A DNA stretch of 64,000 nucleotides from Streptomyces sp. NBC_01463 (GTDB taxonomy: Bacteria; Actinomycetota; Actinomycetes; Streptomycetales; Streptomycetaceae): NCBI GenBank assembly GCA_036227345.1, contig CP109468.1, positions 7,936,001-8,000,000 of the forward strand, read 5' to 3'. The translations under genes were made by a program, and so were the position numbers. This document shows, in pieces, positions 62,325 to 64,000 of the stretch (positions within the stretch are counted from its first letter, which is position 1; each line of letters opens with the position of its first letter). The notes under the pieces are model-generated. The model did not search any database. It had not been told where the DNA came from and saw only the letters and a program-made list of their open reading frames with translations.

Positions 62325-64000
62325 ATGGCAATCCCCGCTGTCCCGCACGCCCGCGGCGCCGGAGCGGCCCCGGCCGTCGACGGACCGTGGCGCGACCCCT
62401 CCCGCACCCCCGAGGAGCGGGTGGCCGACCTGATCCCCCGGATGACCCTGGAGGAGAAGGCCGCCCAGCTGTACGGAATCTGGGTGGGCGCCGACGCCGA
62501 CGGCGACGGGGTCGCCCCGCACCAGAACGACATGGTCGACCCGGTCGACTGGGACGGCCTCACCACCCGCGGCCTCGGCCAGCTCACCCGCCCCTTCGGC
62601 ACCGCCCCCGTCGACCCCGGCGTCGGGGCACTCGCCCTGGCCCGCGCCCAGGGCCGCATCGCCGGGGCCGGACGCTTCGGTATCCCGGCCCTCGCCCACG
62701 AGGAGTGCCTGGCCGGCTTCACGGCCTGGGGGGCCACCGCCTACCCCGTGCCCCTGTCGTGGGGTGCCGCCTGGAACCCGGACCTGGTCGCCGAGATGGC
62801 CCGCCGGATCGGCACGGACATGCGCGCGGTCGGCGTCCACCAGGGACTCGCACCCGTCCTGGACGTGGTGCGCGACCTGCGCTGGGGCCGGGTCGAGGAG
62901 ACCATCGGCGAGGACCCCTACCTGGTGGCCACCATCGGCACCGCCTACGTCCGCGGGCTGGAGTCGGCCGGCATCATCGCCACGCTCAAGCACTTCGCCG
63001 GATACGCGGCCTCCGCCGGTGCCCGCAACCTCGCCCCGGTACGGGCCGGGGCCAGGGAGATGGCGGACGTGATCCTGCCGCCGTTCGAGATGGCGCTGCT
63101 GGAGGGCGGGGCGCGTTCGGTGATGCACTCGTACGCCGAGATCGACGGCGTGCCCGCGGCCGCCGACCCCGCGCTCCTCACCGGACTGCTCCGGGACACC
63201 TGGGGGTTCACCGGGACCGTCGTCGCCGACTACTTCGGCATCGGCTTCCTGGAGACCCTGCACAAGGTCGCCGCCGACCGGGCCGGCGCCGCCCGGCTGG
63301 CCCTGGCCGCGGGCGTGGACGTGGAACTGCCCACCGTCCGCAGCTACGGCGACGTCCTGGTCGGCGCGGTGCGGGACGGCGTGGTGGACGAGGCGCTCGT
63401 CGACCGCGCCCTGCACCGCGTCCTGCTGCAGAAGTGCGAACTGGGACTGCTCGACCCCGACTGGTCACCGCTGCCCACCGTGCTCGCCGGCGCCGACCCC
63501 GACGAGGCCCGCGACACCGTCGACCTCGACCCCCCGGAGAACCGGGCACTGGCGCGCGAACTCGCCGAACAGGCCTGCGTGCTGCTCGCCAACCCCGGCG
63601 GCACGCTGCCGCTGCGTGACGGCGCACGGATCGCCGTGGTCGGGCCGCGCGCCGACGACCCGCTGGCGATGCTCGGCTGCTACTCCTTCCCCAGCCACGT
63701 CGGTGTCTCGCACCCCGAGGCCGAGACGGGGATCGACGTGCCGACGGTGCTGGAGTCGCTGCGCGGGGAGTTCCCGGGCTCCGGTGTCGGATTCGCCGCG
63801 GGCTGCGAGGTGGACGGCACGGACACCTCCGGGTTCGCCGACGCCGTGCGGCTGGCCGGCGAATCCGACGTCTGTGTCGCCGTGCTGGGCGACCGGGCCG
63901 GGCTGTTCGGCCGCGGTACGTCGGGCGAGGGCTGCGACGCGGCCGATCTCTCGCTGCCGGGTGTGCAGGGCGAGTTCCTCGACGCCCTGCTGGCCACCGG
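62325..64000 (+). CDS. Glycoside hydrolase family 3 beta-xylosidase-like enzyme (cut by right edge)
   Basis: ATG 62325 is preferred (AGAGGAACCC upstream); an in-frame ATG 21 nt earlier has no RBS. At least 558 residues are present. The N-terminal barrel shows H-E-E-C-L-A-G, R-W-G-R-V-E-E-T-I-G-E-D-P-Y, K-H-F-A-G-Y and the nucleophile aspartate in G-T-V-V-A-D-Y-F-G. The C-terminal sandwich begins L-L-A-N-P-G-G-T-L-P-L. There is no signal peptide, so it hydrolyses imported oligosaccharide in the cytoplasm, agreeing with the transporter and BxlA-type organisation. The gene continues beyond 64000. Confidence 0.94.
   Translation, partial: MAIPAVPHARGAGAAPAVDGPWRDPSRTPEERVADLIPRMTLEEKAAQLYGIWVGADADGDGVAPHQNDMVDPVDWDGLTTRGLGQLTRPFGTAPVDPGVGALALARAQGRIAGAGRFGIPALAHEECLAGFTAWGATAYPVPLSWGAAWNPDLVAEMARRIGTDMRAVGVHQGLAPVLDVVRDLRWGRVEETIGEDPYLVATIGTAYVRGLESAGIIATLKHFAGYAASAGARNLAPVRAGAREMADVILPPFEMALLEGGARSVMHSYAEIDGVPAAADPALLTGLLRDTWGFTGTVVADYFGIGFLETLHKVAADRAGAARLALAAGVDVELPTVRSYGDVLVGAVRDGVVDEALVDRALHRVLLQKCELGLLDPDWSPLPTVLAGADPDEARDTVDLDPPENRALARELAEQACVLLANPGGTLPLRDGARIAVVGPRADDPLAMLGCYSFPSHVGVSHPEAETGIDVPTVLESLRGEFPGSGVGFAAGCEVDGTDTSGFADAVRLAGESDVCVAVLGDRAGLFGRGTSGEGCDAADLSLPGVQGEFLDALLAT

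Overview
The window is chromosomal DNA from a Streptomyces-type actinomycete. GC content is very high, GTG and TTG starts are common, and the genes carry family hallmarks of the genus: a near-perfect DmdR/DtxR iron box, DasR-type GGTCTAGACC operators, an actinobacterial ydaO (c-di-AMP) riboswitch, and SpoIIE-type phosphatases with PAS/GAF domains. I see no rRNA, tRNA, CRISPR array or insertion sequence. Coordinates with an explained start were chosen from ribosome-binding sites or family alignment and often differ from the longest open frame.

Layout. 1-4.5 kb: end of a repeat-rich wall-binding-type protein, then a DUF4097/ABC-exporter operon facing a double-HTH MarR-like regulator across a palindrome-rich intergenic region, then a VOC protein. 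4.5-12.7 kb: an SGNH hydrolase and a tightly coupled five-gene operon (SWIM-like zinc protein, unknown 462-aa protein, VWA protein, MoxR AAA+ ATPase, 945-aa DUF5682-like protein). This operon is the best candidate for an incompletely described system. 12.7-19.2 kb: an iron-box-controlled 2,3-dihydroxybenzoate (catechol siderophore) operon dhbA-C-E-B, ending in a mutilated NRPS whose adenylation domain stops exactly at the end of the convergent five-gene operon. 19.2-26 kb: a riboswitch-controlled LysM/transglycosylase gene, an FG-GAP protein, a 35-bp tandem repeat, a reductase/AhpD-like pair and cholesterol oxidase. 26-36 kb: two large SpoIIE-type phosphatases, an MFS/TetR pair, a geranylgeranyl-reductase-type flavoprotein and several very small genes.

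36-47.5 kb: a secreted F5/8 plus beta-helix protein under a LacI-type operator, an XRE regulator, a Tet(X)-like flavin monooxygenase, a 1164-aa secreted protease joining an M4 (thermolysin) and an M28 (aminopeptidase) domain, and two aldo/keto reductases. 47.5-57.9 kb: a Ser/Thr kinase, an Lrp regulator, an AA10 LPMO and a beta-propeller lactonase with one DasR-type site each, an FUSC protein behind a terminator-bearing leader, a degenerate CbiX-like protein, a sugar kinase, uracil-DNA glycosylase, a BNR-repeat protein and a GNAT acetyltransferase. 57.9-64 kb: a bxl-type xylo-oligosaccharide locus (LacI repressor, binding protein, two permeases, GH3 enzyme) cut by the right edge.

Together the window mixes polymer degradation (LPMO, GH3, proteases, CBM-like protein), iron acquisition, stress signalling and one conflict- or chaperone-like ATPase module.
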